DNA from: an uncultured Oscillospiraceae bacterium | GTDB taxonomy: Bacteria; Bacillota; Clostridia; Oscillospirales; Acutalibacteraceae | Length of the DNA stretch: 64,000 bases | Assembly (NCBI GenBank): GCA_900554335.1 | Contig: USGT01000001.1 | Location: 62,001 to 126,000, forward strand | Direction: 5' to 3' | Shown here: positions 34,356 to 43,049 of the stretch, in pieces | Numbering within the stretch: position 1 is the first letter of the stretch | Layout: the number at the start of each line of letters is the position of its first letter | Notes under the pieces: model-generated | The model's database searches: none | What the model was told of the DNA's origin: nothing | The model's input: the letters and a program-made list of their open reading frames with translations, nothing else | Made by a program: the position numbers and the translations under genes

Positions 34356-34862
34356 ATGATAACGGACGACATCGGTGACATTATTTTCATGAACCTTTTG
34401 CTCATGATTTTTTGGCATTTGATTGTGCTTATTTTGTCAATGAACCTGAATCCGGCTTTTTTTAACCCGAAAAGAGGAATTTACCAAGAAAGAAAATGGG
34501 AAAGAGGCAGCGCTTTTTACACGAGCGTTTTAAAAATTAAAAAATGGAAAGATAAAGTTCCGCAATTTGTTTCTAAAAACGGCTTTTCGAAGCGTTCGCT
34601 CAAAGGGAAAATAGACAAGCAATATGTTGAGAAGTTTATTATGGAAACATGCCGTGCTGAGTGGAATCACATGATGGGCTGCATGTATTTCATCATTTCT
34701 TTTTGCGTTAATTCTCAGCCTTATGCCATGATTTTTTCGCTTATTTCAATTGCGGGGAATCTCCCTTTTTTGTGCATTCAAAGATTTAACCGCATAAGGC
34801 TTTGCAAGCTGGCTAAACGCGCCACTTCCGCTTTGCCGGCTGTTTCAAATGACGCAGTTTAA
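34356..34862 (+). CDS. CrtO-like acyltransferase family membrane protein
   Basis: The 168-residue protein has an N-terminal membrane helix (about 9-30) and a hydrophobic pair near 115-140. The sequence NPKRGIYQERKWERG, the W-K-D-K-V-P core, ETCRAEWNHM and the closing IQRFNRIRL resemble the family of glycosyl-4,4'-diaponeurosporenoate acyltransferase (CrtO), which attaches a fatty acid to a glycosylated carotenoid in Staphylococcus. There are no carotenoid genes nearby, so the acceptor here is probably another lipid or sugar. The family assignment rests on motif recall and is moderate. Confidence 0.65.
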   Translation: MITDDIGDIIFMNLLLMIFWHLIVLILSMNLNPAFFNPKRGIYQERKWERGSAFYTSVLKIKKWKDKVPQFVSKNGFSKRSLKGKIDKQYVEKFIMETCRAEWNHMMGCMYFIISFCVNSQPYAMIFSLISIAGNLPFLCIQRFNRIRLCKLAKRATSALPAVSNDAV

Positions 34863-34881
34863 TAAAAAATCATTTTAGGTA

Positions 34882-34910
34882 TTGTAAAGTTTGGGTTTAT
34901 ATGATATAAT
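34882..34910 (+). promoter_or_regulatory. SigA-type promoter for rpmE
   Basis: TTGTAA (34882-34887) and TATAAT (34905-34910) are 17 bases apart, and a TGA precedes the -10, giving an extended form. The transcript would start near 34917, about 49 bases before the rpmE start. Confidence 0.75.
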
Positions 34911-34965
34911 ATATTGTACGCATGTAGATTTGCTTACTTATTAGAGACAAAGAGGTGAATTCAAG

Positions 34966-35169
34966 GTGAAAAAGAATATACATCCTTCTTACAACAGCAC
35001 AAAAGTTAGATGTGCTTGCGGAAATGAAATGGAAATAATGTCTACCCGTGGCGACATCAGTGTTGAAGTGTGCTCAAAATGCCATCCTTTTTACACAGAT
35101 AAGCAAAGGTTTGTAGATACAGGTGGACGCATAGGCAAATTCAAGAAACGTTTAGCTCAGGCTCGTTAA
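34966..35169 (+). CDS. rpmE: 50S ribosomal protein L31 (zinc form)
   Basis: The 67-residue protein has the CAC...CSKC arrangement (three conserved Cys plus His in HPFYTDKQ) of the zinc-binding L31. It starts with GTG at 34966, seven bases beyond AGAGGTGA. A hairpin follows the stop codon. In many Firmicutes this paralogue is replaced under zinc limitation by a Cys-less one, which is not in the window. Confidence 0.95.
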   Translation: MKKNIHPSYNSTKVRCACGNEMEIMSTRGDISVEVCSKCHPFYTDKQRFVDTGGRIGKFKKRLAQAR

Positions 35170-35188
35170 GAGAAGCAGTTAAAATCAT

Positions 35189-35222
35189 TAGGCGACGCGG
35201 TCCAGCGTTGCCTACTTTGTTA
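35189..35222 (+). terminator. Stem-loop terminator candidate after rpmE
   Basis: A 10-base-pair GC-rich stem (35189-35198 with 35205-35214, one G-U pair, six-base loop) lies 20 bases after rpmE and is followed by only a weak T-rich stretch, CTTTGTT. Termination may be partial, letting yigZ be read through. Confidence 0.55.
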
Positions 35223-35241
35223 AATATGGTGAGTTATAATT

Positions 35242-35856
35242 ATGAATTATAATGTCATAAAAAGTGAGTCTGTATACGAAGAAACCGAAAAACGCTCGAA
35301 ATTTATATCATATAGTTTTAAAGTTAAAACCGCCACTGAGGCTGCACAAAAGCTGCAAAGAATAAAGCTTCTTCATCATGCGGCGAAACATCATGTTTAC
35401 GGTTACATATTAGAAGAAAACGAAAAATTTTCAGACGACGGTGAGCCCTGCGGAACAGGCGGAGCGCCCATAATAACGGCGATTAAAAGCTTTAATTTAA
35501 AAAATGTTATGGTTATAGTCGTTAGGTATTTTGGCGGAGTTTTGCTTGGAACCGGCGGCCTTCGAAGAATGTATTCTTCTGGTGCGATGAATGTTCTTGA
35601 AAAATCCGGTGTTTTGAAAATGGAAAAGTGCAGTGAGGGCATTTTAAACTGCAATTATAATCAAATTGGCATGGTTTCGAATGCTATTGTGAATTTTGGC
35701 GGTAAAATTTTGGAAACGAATTATTCGGGCGAAGTTAGCATAAAATTTTATGTTAAAAATGAATTTTTTAATGCGCTTAAGGTTAAGCTTGAAAATATTT
35801 TAAGATCTAGCGATAAAGTGAATTTCATTCGTGAAAGTTATCGCGAAACAAAGTAA
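35242..35856 (+). CDS. YigZ/IMPACT family protein
   Basis: The 204-residue protein has the UPF0029/IMPACT N-terminal domain with the family motif DDGEPCGTGGAPI near residue 65, then VVRYFGGVLLGTGGL, and a C-terminal DUF1949-like domain. The eukaryotic IMPACT protein regulates Gcn2; the bacterial role is uncertain. It directly precedes the dgt-like gene. Confidence 0.93.
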   Translation: MNYNVIKSESVYEETEKRSKFISYSFKVKTATEAAQKLQRIKLLHHAAKHHVYGYILEENEKFSDDGEPCGTGGAPIITAIKSFNLKNVMVIVVRYFGGVLLGTGGLRRMYSSGAMNVLEKSGVLKMEKCSEGILNCNYNQIGMVSNAIVNFGGKILETNYSGEVSIKFYVKNEFFNALKVKLENILRSSDKVNFIRESYRETK

Positions 35857-35875
35857 AAGGTAGGGGAAAAGATAA

Positions 35876-36880
35876 ATGCAAAGTGTTCGTGAAATGACGG
35901 AAAATTTAGAGCTCAGTATGCTTTGCAGTGAGGCTTCGTTTTCTTCGAAGACTTTGGGAAGAAAAGTTCCTGAAGATCCTTGCTTTATAAGAACTGAATT
36001 TCAAAGGGACAGAGACAGAATACTTCACAGCAAGTCTTTTCGCCGTTTAAAGCATAAAACGCAAGTTTTTATTTCGCCTCTCGGTGATCATTACCGTACG
36101 AGGCTTACTCACACTTTGGAAGTTGCTCAAATTTCAAGGACTGTTGCAAGAGCTTTGAGGCTCAATGAAGATTTAACCGAAGCAATAGCTCTGGGGCATG
36201 ACCTTGGCCACACGCCTTTTGGCCACGCAGGTGAAGAAGTTTTAAATAATCTTTACAGCGGAGGTTTTCGCCATTATGAGCAGAGCGTTCGCGTGCTTGA
36301 AGTTCTTGAAAAAGATGGCAAAGGCCTTAATTTAACTGAAGAAGTTTTAGACGGCATTTTGCACCACACGAAAGGCCAGGAAGCTTTCACTGCTGAGGGA
36401 AAAATAGTTAGAATTTGCGATAAAATTGCTTACATAAATCACGATATTGAAGATGCTTCAAACGCAGGAATTTTAGATGTTCGGTCTTTGCCGCAAAGCT
36501 TTATAAAACTGACTGATAAGAAATTTTCTTCAAGGATAAACGCAATGGTTTCGGCGCTTATAGCCAACAGCACTCTGCCCGAAGTTAGCATGGGCGAGGA
36601 AATGGGCAGCGCTTTTAATGATATTCATAAGTTTATGTATAAAGAAGTTTACGCTAATAAAAAATCTATATCCGAAGAAGATAAAGTTCCATTTGTTATC
36701 AGTTCGCTTTATAATTATTTCAAAAAAAATGACGGCAAAATGCCGAAAACTATGCATGATATAGCTGAAAAAGAGGGAATAGAAAGAGCAATTTGCGATT
36801 ACATAGCCGGCATGACCGACACATTCGCAATAAATTTATTCAAGGATATATTTCTTCCTAGGTCATCGAAGATTTTCTAA
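35876..36880 (+). CDS. dgt: dGTPase-like HD-domain triphosphohydrolase
   Basis: The 334-residue protein has the HD metal-site motifs of deoxynucleoside triphosphate triphosphohydrolases: HTLEVAQISR, GHDLGHTPFGHAGE and, later, CDKIAYINHDIED. The N-terminal FRRLKHKTQVF segment is also typical. It hydrolyses dNTPs to deoxynucleoside and triphosphate, keeping pools balanced. The order dgt-dnaG-rpoD is widely conserved in Clostridia. Confidence 0.93.
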   Translation: MQSVREMTENLELSMLCSEASFSSKTLGRKVPEDPCFIRTEFQRDRDRILHSKSFRRLKHKTQVFISPLGDHYRTRLTHTLEVAQISRTVARALRLNEDLTEAIALGHDLGHTPFGHAGEEVLNNLYSGGFRHYEQSVRVLEVLEKDGKGLNLTEEVLDGILHHTKGQEAFTAEGKIVRICDKIAYINHDIEDASNAGILDVRSLPQSFIKLTDKKFSSRINAMVSALIANSTLPEVSMGEEMGSAFNDIHKFMYKEVYANKKSISEEDKVPFVISSLYNYFKKNDGKMPKTMHDIAEKEGIERAICDYIAGMTDTFAINLFKDIFLPRSSKIF

Positions 36881-36907
36881 AAATAAACATGGAAGGAGTG
36901 GTGTTTT

Positions 36908-38683
36908 TTGGCTTTTTCAGATGATTTCATAACTGAGCTTAAAGAAAAAATCGACATTGAAGAAATCATTTCAAGTTATGTTGAAATTCAAAGAAAAGGC
37001 AGGAACCTGATGGGCGTTTGCCCCTTTCACGCTGAAAGAACGCCGTCTTTTTGTGTTTACCCTTCTAGCGGGTCATTTTACTGCTTTGGTTGCGGAGCGG
37101 GTGGCGATGTTATAACGTTTCTTAGGCTTATCGAGCATTGGGACTATGTCGAAACTGTTAAATTTCTTTGTGAAAAAGCCGGAATGAACTACGATATTAG
37201 CGACGAAGAAAGCGAAGCCCACCGCGCAAAGCTTAATGTTTATAAAATTAACAGAGAAGCCGCTAAATTTTACCACAAATGCCTGCTTTCTGAAGAAGGC
37301 GAGAAAGCCCGCGAATATTTAACTTCCAGAAAGATAAAAGCTTCAACTGCGGTTCATTTCGGGCTTGGTTATTCCCCTGCAAGCAGGTTCGGGCTTGTTA
37401 ATCATCTTAAGAAAATGGGGTTTAAAAGCGACGAGATTATTATGTCGAATTTAGCGTTTAAATCTCGAAACGGAAAAGATATTGACAGATTTTGCGGCAG
37501 GCTAATGTTTCCCATAATAGACGTAAGAGGCAATGTTATTGCTTTTGGCGCAAGAACCTTAACCGGCGAAATGCCTAAGTATATTAATACTTCCGACACG
37601 CCCGTTTTCAAAAAAAGCAGCAATTTGTTTGCTCTTAATTTTGCTTCTAAATCAAGCGAGAAAAACTTGATTTTAACCGAAGGCTACATGGATGTAATTG
37701 CGCTTCATCAGGCTGGGTTTACAAACGCAGTTGCGACTTTGGGAACTTCGCTCACGCCTTCTCAAGTCAAGGTTATGTCGCGATACTGCGAAGAAGTTTT
37801 GCTTTCTTACGATTCAGACGGCCCGGGCAAAAAAGCCTCCGAAAGGGCTATTTCTCTTTTAAAAGAAGCTGGAGTTAAAGTTAAAATCATTTCTATTCCT
37901 GAGTTTAAAGACCCTGATGAATTTTTAAGATTTTATGGCAATAAAGCAAAAGATAAATTTTCGGGCCTTGTGAATGATTCGAAAAGTGATCTGGAATACC
38001 AGCTTTCGGCGCTTAAAGAAAAATGCGATTTGAACACTTCAGACGGAAAAATAAAATATTTAACCGGTGCCGCAAAGCTTCTTGCAAGTTCAGCAACGAT
38101 GGTTGAAAGAGAAGTTTATGCAATTTTAATAAGTGAAGAGCTCGGAGTTAGAAAGTCGACGGTTTTGCTTCAAACTGAAAAATACGTAAGGCAATTTGCG
38201 AAAAAATCAAAAACAAAAGAATTTAAAAATATTGAAAAGAAAATATCGGCAATTGATGATAAAGTCAACAAGGACAAGCATACTAATCTAAGAGCGGCTC
38301 ACGCCGAAGAAAGCCTGATTTCTTGCATAATAAACGACGCTGACGCAGCAAGAAAAATAATCTCGGAAGTTTCTTCGGATGTTTTTGCCACGGAGTTTAA
38401 CAAAAGAGTTTTTGAAGTTTTGAAAGACATAATTTCAAAAGGTAAAACGCCTGATATTACGGTAATTTCAGGTTATGAATTTTCGTTTAAAGAAATTGGA
38501 AGAATAACTAAAATGATATGCACTTACGACAGGAGCATGTCAAAGAAAGAGTGCATTGACGAATATATAAGCACTTTGAAAGAAGAAAAAGAAAGAAAAA
38601 AATTTTCGGAAATAAATGATATTTCTGAAGTTGAGATACAAAATTACATTAAAAATTTAAATATTCAAAGCACGAATAATTAA
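36908..38683 (+). CDS. dnaG: DNA primase
   Basis: DnaG lays down RNA primers for replication. The 591-residue protein has the CHC2 zinc finger (CPFHAERTPSF ... YCFGCGAGGDVI, residues 39-75), the RNAP-like basic region, the Toprim acidic residues in LTEGYMDVIAL and SYDSDGPGKKA, and a helicase-binding C-terminal region. It starts with TTG at 36908 after GGAAGGAGTGG. It is 12 bases upstream of rpoD. Confidence 0.97.
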   Translation: MAFSDDFITELKEKIDIEEIISSYVEIQRKGRNLMGVCPFHAERTPSFCVYPSSGSFYCFGCGAGGDVITFLRLIEHWDYVETVKFLCEKAGMNYDISDEESEAHRAKLNVYKINREAAKFYHKCLLSEEGEKAREYLTSRKIKASTAVHFGLGYSPASRFGLVNHLKKMGFKSDEIIMSNLAFKSRNGKDIDRFCGRLMFPIIDVRGNVIAFGARTLTGEMPKYINTSDTPVFKKSSNLFALNFASKSSEKNLILTEGYMDVIALHQAGFTNAVATLGTSLTPSQVKVMSRYCEEVLLSYDSDGPGKKASERAISLLKEAGVKVKIISIPEFKDPDEFLRFYGNKAKDKFSGLVNDSKSDLEYQLSALKEKCDLNTSDGKIKYLTGAAKLLASSATMVEREVYAILISEELGVRKSTVLLQTEKYVRQFAKKSKTKEFKNIEKKISAIDDKVNKDKHTNLRAAHAEESLISCIINDADAARKIISEVSSDVFATEFNKRVFEVLKDIISKGKTPDITVISGYEFSFKEIGRITKMICTYDRSMSKKECIDEYISTLKEEKERKKFSEINDISEVEIQNYIKNLNIQSTNN

Positions 38684-38695
38684 AGGAGGAACAAA

Positions 38696-39766
38696 ATGGA
38701 GGATACAAACCAAAATTCTAAAGGAATCGAAAATGTTATAAAAGGTTTGGCTCAGCACAGCAAATCTTCGGGCCAAGTGAGCACCGGTGATATTTTGGAA
38801 GCTATGGGAGAAATTGATTTTGATCCTGATGAAATAGAAAAGCTTTATGATTCAATGGAATCTATGGGCGTTGAAATAATAGATGGCCTTGACGACCCTG
38901 AAATGGTGGGGGACACCAGCCATGACGAAGGCACAATTCTTACCGATGACCCCGTTAAAGTTTATTTAAAAGAAATTGGAACGGTTCCGCTTCTTTCAAG
39001 CGAAGAAGAACTTGAGCTTGCAAAAAGAGTTGTTGAAGGCGACGAAAAAGCTAAAAAAAGACTTTCGGAAGCCAACTTGAGGCTCGTTGTAAGCATTGCT
39101 AAGAGATATCTTGGAAGGGGAATGCATTTCCTTGATTTGATTCAAGAAGGTAACCTCGGCCTGATGAAAGCTGTTGAAAAATTTGATTACACGAAAGGTT
39201 TTAAATTTTCAACTTACGCAACGTGGTGGATTCGCCAGGCTATAACAAGGGCAATTGCCGACCAAGCCAGAACTATAAGAATCCCGGTTCATATGGTTGA
39301 AACCATGAACAAAGTAAGAAGAGTTTCGGGCCAGCTTCTTCACAACAACGGCCGTGAGCCAACTCCTGAAGAAGTTGCTGAAGAACTTAACATGCCTGTT
39401 GAAAAAATCAGGGAAATAATGCGCGCGTCGCAGGATCCTCTTTCGCTTGAAACGCCAATCGGCGAAGAAGACGACACCCATCTTGGAGATATGGTTCCGG
39501 ATGGAGACGCTTTAGCGCCTGTTGAAGAGGCTTCGCATGTTCTTTTAAGAGAACAGCTCATGGATGTTCTTGGAACTTTGACTCCGCGCGAAAGAAAAGT
39601 TCTTCAAATGAGGTTCGGAATCAGCGGTGGCCGCCCGCACACGCTCGAAGAAGTTGGAAAAGAATTCGACGTTACAAGAGAAAGAATTCGCCAAATCGAA
39701 GCAAAAGCGCTTAGAAAACTTCGCCACCCGAGCAGAAGCAAAAAATTAAAAGATTACCTTGATTAA
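38696..39766 (+). CDS. rpoD: RNA polymerase primary sigma factor SigA (RpoD)
   Basis: The 356-residue protein has regions 1.2 ([11 protein letters not shown]), 2.1-2.4 ([13 protein letters not shown] ... [11 protein letters not shown]), 3 and 4.2 ([28 protein letters not shown], quoted in part as [17 protein letters not shown]). It directs polymerase to the TTGACA/TATAAT promoters that occur through this window. Region 1.1 is present in short form. Ribosome site AAAGGAGGA is strong. Confidence 0.98.
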   Translation: MEDTNQNSKGIENVIKGLAQHSKSSGQVSTGDILEAMGEIDFDPDEIEKLYDSMESMGVEIIDGLDDPEMVGDTSHDEGTILTDDPVKVYLKEIGTVPLLSSEEELELAKRVVEGDEKAKKRLSEANLRLVVSIAKRYLGRGMHFLDLIQEGNLGLMKAVEKFDYTKGFKFSTYATWWIRQAITRAIADQARTIRIPVHMVETMNKVRRVSGQLLHNNGREPTPEEVAEELNMPVEKIREIMRASQDPLSLETPIGEEDDTHLGDMVPDGDALAPVEEASHVLLREQLMDVLGTLTPRERKVLQMRFGISGGRPHTLEEVGKEFDVTRERIRQIEAKALRKLRHPSRSKKLKDYLD

Positions 39767-39771
39767 TTTTC

Positions 39772-39800
39772 TTGACAGATTGATATCAAAATGATAAAAT
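39772..39800 (+). promoter_or_regulatory. SigA promoter of the rplU-prp-rpmA operon
   Basis: TTGACA (39772-39777) and TAAAAT (39795-39800) are separated by 17 bases. It begins five bases after the rpoD stop codon. Confidence 0.8.
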
Positions 39801-39893
39801 AGCATTACCGCATATTGCAGGCATCAAAACGGCTTTTTGAAAGTCTGCCTGGTTCAGTAGCGAGATAAAGTAAAGGTAGGTGCGTAAAGAGGT
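39801..39893 (+). ncRNA. Ribosomal protein L21 leader candidate
   Basis: The 93-base leader between the promoter and rplU contains complementary GCAGGC (39818-39823) and GTCTGCC (39842-39848) arms and lies exactly where the Firmicutes L21 leader, an autoregulatory element, is found. I did not align it to the covariance model, so identity rests on position and this stem. Confidence 0.55.
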
Positions 39894-40202
39894 ATGTACG
39901 CAGTTATAAAAACAGGTGGAAAACAATACAAAGTTTCCGAAGGCGAAGCAATCTACATTGAAAAATTAGATTTAGCCGAAGGCAGCGAAGTAGAGTTTGA
40001 AGTTGTTGCCGGACATGATGGCAAAAGCTTTCACGTTGGAAGTCCTTTAGTTGAATCTGCAAAGGTTACAGGAAAGGTTCTTAAAAACGGCAAAGCAAAG
40101 AAAGTAACAGTGTTTACTTACAAACCTAAAAAAGGTTCAAAAAGAAAACTCGGACACAGACAAATGTACACAAAAGTACAAATTGAAAAAATTAGTTTCT
40201 AA
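39894..40202 (+). CDS. rplU: 50S ribosomal protein L21
   Basis: The 102-residue protein shows the L21 signature throughout ([17 protein letters not shown] at the start, KRKLGHRQ near the end). It is the first gene of the conserved rplU-prp-rpmA-obg group. Codon use is that of a highly expressed gene. Confidence 0.98.
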   Translation: MYAVIKTGGKQYKVSEGEAIYIEKLDLAEGSEVEFEVVAGHDGKSFHVGSPLVESAKVTGKVLKNGKAKKVTVFTYKPKKGSKRKLGHRQMYTKVQIEKISF

Positions 40203-40204
40203 TT

Positions 40205-40531
40205 ATGCTTGAAGTAAGTTTTTTTACACTTTGCAGCGGTGAAATTTGCGGATTTAGAATAGATGGTCATGCAGATTACGATGATTACGGCAAAGATATT
40301 GTTTGCGCAGGGGTTTCGTCGGTTGCCTATATGGTTGCAAACACGATTTCCGGCGTTATGAATATTGATGCTGAAATTAAAGTGCATGATGATGGTTATA
40401 TGTATGTTCGCGTGCCGGGCAAAAGTGCCGGTTTATGCCAAGTTCTTTTTGAGGGGCTTAAAAATCATTTGATTATGATGGAAGAAAGCTACCCAGAGAA
40501 CATTAATGTGAATTACGAGGAGGTGAAGTAA
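40205..40531 (+). CDS. prp: Prp, ribosomal-processing cysteine protease
   Basis: Prp removes the N-terminal extension of ribosomal protein L27 in Firmicutes. The 108-residue protein has catalytic His22 in DGHADY and Cys34 in DIVCAGVSS. It lies between rplU and rpmA, two bases after rplU, as in Bacillus and Staphylococcus. The cleavage substrate encoded directly downstream has the expected LQLFA sequence. Confidence 0.95.
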   Translation: MLEVSFFTLCSGEICGFRIDGHADYDDYGKDIVCAGVSSVAYMVANTISGVMNIDAEIKVHDDGYMYVRVPGKSAGLCQVLFEGLKNHLIMMEESYPENINVNYEEVK

Positions 40532-40532
40532 A

Positions 40533-40808
40533 ATGCTGATGATTAATTTACAGCTCTTTGCTCACAAGAAAGGTCAAGGTTCAACCCACAACGGAAGAGA
40601 TTCAGAATCGAAGCGCTTAGGTGTTAAGCGTGCTGATGGCCAGGAAGTTAAAGCTGGTAACATCCTCGTTAAACAACGTGGAACAAAAATTCATCCAGGC
40701 GAAAATGTAGGCCGTGGTTCAGACGACAGCTTATTTGCTTTGATTGATGGAAAAGTTAAGTTCGAAAGAGTCGGACGTGACCGTAAACGTGTTAGTGTTT
40801 ATGCGTAA
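40533..40808 (+). CDS. rpmA: 50S ribosomal protein L27, precursor with Prp cleavage site
   Basis: The 91-residue protein begins [18 protein letters not shown]. The leading residues up to LQLFA are the Firmicutes extension removed by Prp, leaving the mature N terminus at His that reaches the peptidyl-transferase centre. ATG 40533 follows AGGAGGTGA by six bases; ATG 40539 is the alternative and also gives an intact cleavage site. Confidence 0.97.
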   Translation: MLMINLQLFAHKKGQGSTHNGRDSESKRLGVKRADGQEVKAGNILVKQRGTKIHPGENVGRGSDDSLFALIDGKVKFERVGRDRKRVSVYA

Positions 40809-40826
40809 TATTGAATTATGTAAGGT

Positions 40827-40861
40827 GGACTCTAAATTTTAGAGTTCGCTTTTATTTTTTG
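40827..40861 (+). terminator. Intrinsic terminator after rpmA
   Basis: An eight-to-nine-base-pair stem (40827-40834 with 40840-40847, one G-U pair) is followed by a T-rich stretch. It separates rpmA from obg. Confidence 0.65.
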
Positions 40862-40925
40862 AATTTTAATTTGATTTTTGGAATAATATTTTGTAATAAT
40901 AAATAATAAAGGGGTGTGATTTAAA

Positions 40926-42188
40926 ATGTTTGTAGATGTTGCAAAAATAGTGGTTAAAGCTGGAAACGGCGGGAATGGTCATGTTTCATTTTTGAGGGAT
41001 AAATACACTTCGACCGGTGGCCCTGATGGAGGAAACGGCGGAAACGGCGGAAGCATTATTTTCGTTGCGGATAATAACCTTTCTACGCTTTCGAGTTTTA
41101 GGTATAAGAAAAAGTTCTTTGCTAAAAACGGCGCTAACGGCTTACCCGGCAAGAAAACAGGCAAAAAAGGCGAAGATTTAACCATAAAGGTTCCTTACGG
41201 AACGCTCATTAAAGACGCTGAAACTGATGAACTCATTTATGATCTTTCCTCGCCTGAACCTTATGTTTTGGCTAAAGGTGGCAGAGGCGGCGCGGGAAAC
41301 ATGAATTTTGCTAACTCAGTTAGGCAGTCGCCTAAATTCGCAAAACCCGGCCAGGAAACTGAGGTTCTTAACATTAAGCTTGAGCTTAAACTTTTGGCGG
41401 ATGTTGGCCTAGTAGGCTACCCAAATGTTGGCAAATCAACGATAATTTCAGTTTGCAGCGAGGCTAAACCGCAAATTGCAAACTACCATTTTACTACGCT
41501 TTCTCCGATTTTAGGTGTGGTTAAATATAAAGATGGCAAATCTTTTGTTATGGCAGATATTCCTGGGCTTATTGAAGGCGCTTGGAAGGGCGTTGGGCTG
41601 GGCCATGAATTTTTGCGCCATATTGAAAGGTGCAGGCTGCTTGTCCATGTGGTTGATGTTTCGGGCAGCGAGGGAAGAGACCCTTGCAAAGATTTCGACA
41701 ACATAAATGAAGAGCTCGAAAAGTTTAACCCTGAACTTGCGAAAAGATCAATGATAGTGGTTGGAAACAAATGCGATATAGCTTCACAGGAAAATATTTC
41801 AAGATTTAAAAATTACGTTTCTTCGAAAGGTTATGAATATTTTTCAGTCGTAGCAGCTTCAAACCAAGGAATTGCTGAAATGCTCGATACAATTGCCGAA
41901 AAACTAAGTAAACTCCCGGATATTTACACCTTTGCTTCCGAAAAAACTTTGGGCCCGAACCTGGAAGAAGACACCTTTGAAATCAAAAAAGAAAAAGGCG
42001 TTTATGTGGTTAAATCTTCGAAACTCGAAAAGGTTATTAAATCAACTAACTTTGATGATTATGAATCGCTTAACTACTTCCAAAACGCAATTACTACTTC
42101 AGGTTTGACGCAAGCTTTGAAAGATGCCGGAATTAAACCGGGCGACAGCGTTAGCGTTAACGGCGTTGAGTTTGAATTTTTTGAATAA
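40926..42188 (+). CDS. obg: Obg family GTPase
   Basis: Obg is a ribosome-associated GTPase needed for 50S maturation and linked to sporulation and stress control. The 420-residue protein has the Gly-rich Obg domain (residues 1-158), the G domain with GYPNVGKST, DIPGLIEGAWKGVGLG and GNKCDI, and a C-terminal OCT domain. Tight clostridial order with rpmA is kept, though a terminator lies between. Confidence 0.97.
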   Translation: MFVDVAKIVVKAGNGGNGHVSFLRDKYTSTGGPDGGNGGNGGSIIFVADNNLSTLSSFRYKKKFFAKNGANGLPGKKTGKKGEDLTIKVPYGTLIKDAETDELIYDLSSPEPYVLAKGGRGGAGNMNFANSVRQSPKFAKPGQETEVLNIKLELKLLADVGLVGYPNVGKSTIISVCSEAKPQIANYHFTTLSPILGVVKYKDGKSFVMADIPGLIEGAWKGVGLGHEFLRHIERCRLLVHVVDVSGSEGRDPCKDFDNINEELEKFNPELAKRSMIVVGNKCDIASQENISRFKNYVSSKGYEYFSVVAASNQGIAEMLDTIAEKLSKLPDIYTFASEKTLGPNLEEDTFEIKKEKGVYVVKSSKLEKVIKSTNFDDYESLNYFQNAITTSGLTQALKDAGIKPGDSVSVNGVEFEFFE

Positions 42189-42213
42189 TTAATTTGAAAG
42201 AAGATTTTTTAAA

Positions 42214-42585
42214 ATGACGGAAAAAGTCTCTATGATGAGCGCACAAAAACTGGCGTTTTTAGGCGATGCAGTTTATGAACTTTTAGTTAGAGAAAAAATT
42301 GTTAACAGCGTTGATGGAAGCATCGGGAAGCTTCACAATTTAAAGGTTAGCAAGGTTTGCTGCGAGGCGCAGTCTGAAATGCTTAGCAAAATTGAAAGCA
42401 TTTTAACCGAAGAAGAGCTCGCTGTTTACAAAAGAGGTCGGAACGTTCAAACCGGCAGAGTTCCAAAAAATTCGGCTCCCGGTGTTTACCGCAGAGCCAC
42501 AGGTTTGGAAGCACTTTTTGGATATTTATATCTAACCGGAAACATGAAACGCGCATACGATCTTTTGAAAATAATGAATGTATAA
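42214..42585 (+). CDS. mrnC: Mini-ribonuclease III (MrnC)
   Basis: MrnC is a dimeric RNase III-like nuclease without the double-stranded RNA-binding domain; it matures the ends of 23S rRNA. The 123-residue protein has the catalytic signature LAFLGDAVYELLVRE at residues 12-26 and the GRNVQTGRVPKN segment. It follows obg by 25 bases and probably shares its transcript. Confidence 0.95.
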   Translation: MTEKVSMMSAQKLAFLGDAVYELLVREKIVNSVDGSIGKLHNLKVSKVCCEAQSEMLSKIESILTEEELAVYKRGRNVQTGRVPKNSAPGVYRRATGLEALFGYLYLTGNMKRAYDLLKIMNV

Positions 42586-42638
42586 CAAAAATTCATAGTA
42601 TCACACTGAGGTTTTATAATAGTATTTTTTAGGTTCTA

Positions 42639-42667
42639 TTGACTTTGTGTAAAAAATATGATATCAT
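42639..42667 (+). promoter_or_regulatory. SigA-type promoter for two tiny genes
   Basis: TTGACT (42639-42644) and TATCAT (42662-42667) are separated by 17 bases. Transcription should start near 42674, 38 bases before the first small frame. Confidence 0.7.
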
Positions 42668-42711
42668 TTTAGTACAGTTTGAATTATTCGTTTGAAGAGG
42701 GGATGAGCGAT

Positions 42712-42819
42712 ATGCAAATTCTGCAAGTTATTTACTGTGGTTGCAATTTAATATGCAAACTAGATAAGTTTTCTAGTGATTTAAAAAAATTCGTTACTAC
42801 AATAGTAAGCAAAATTTAG
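42712..42819 (+). CDS. Small 35-residue protein, unknown
   Basis: A 35-codon frame starts with ATG at 42712, nine bases after AGAGGGG, and ends in TAG. The first half is hydrophobic with three Cys in a C-G-C-x4-C pattern (IYCGCNLIC), the second half is amphipathic and basic (KLDKFSSDLKKFV). It has its own promoter 38 bases upstream of the ribosome site region and is followed by another small gene 38 bases later. I do not recognise it. A membrane-binding peptide or small regulator is possible. Confidence 0.5.
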   Translation: MQILQVIYCGCNLICKLDKFSSDLKKFVTTIVSKI

Positions 42820-42857
42820 TCTATTTCAAATGATTTAAATTGAAAGGGAGAGTAAAA

Positions 42858-43028
42858 ATGACAGGCCAAATTAAAAACGCCGCTTCTCAAGCATGGAAGG
42901 ATCTCGTTTCTTCTGCATCGCTTTTCTTGTCTTTTTGTGGGCTCGTAGGTGCTTGCATCGAGTTATCTAATGCAATTAAACCAAGAAGTATGGAAGGACT
43001 CAGCTTCGTAAAAACTGAATCCAAATAA
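42858..43028 (+). CDS. Small 56-residue protein with one hydrophobic segment, unknown
   Basis: ATG 42858 follows AAAGGGAG by seven bases, which I prefer to a TTG at 42840. The peptide has an amphipathic start (MTGQIKNAASQAWKDL), a hydrophobic stretch SLFLSFCGLVGACIEL long enough for one membrane helix, and a polar end. It is probably cotranscribed with the 35-residue frame. I recognise no family. It converges with the ATPase gene 22 bases on. Confidence 0.65.
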   Translation: MTGQIKNAASQAWKDLVSSASLFLSFCGLVGACIELSNAIKPRSMEGLSFVKTESK

Positions 43029-43049
43029 TTAAAATGTTTTATTTAAAGC

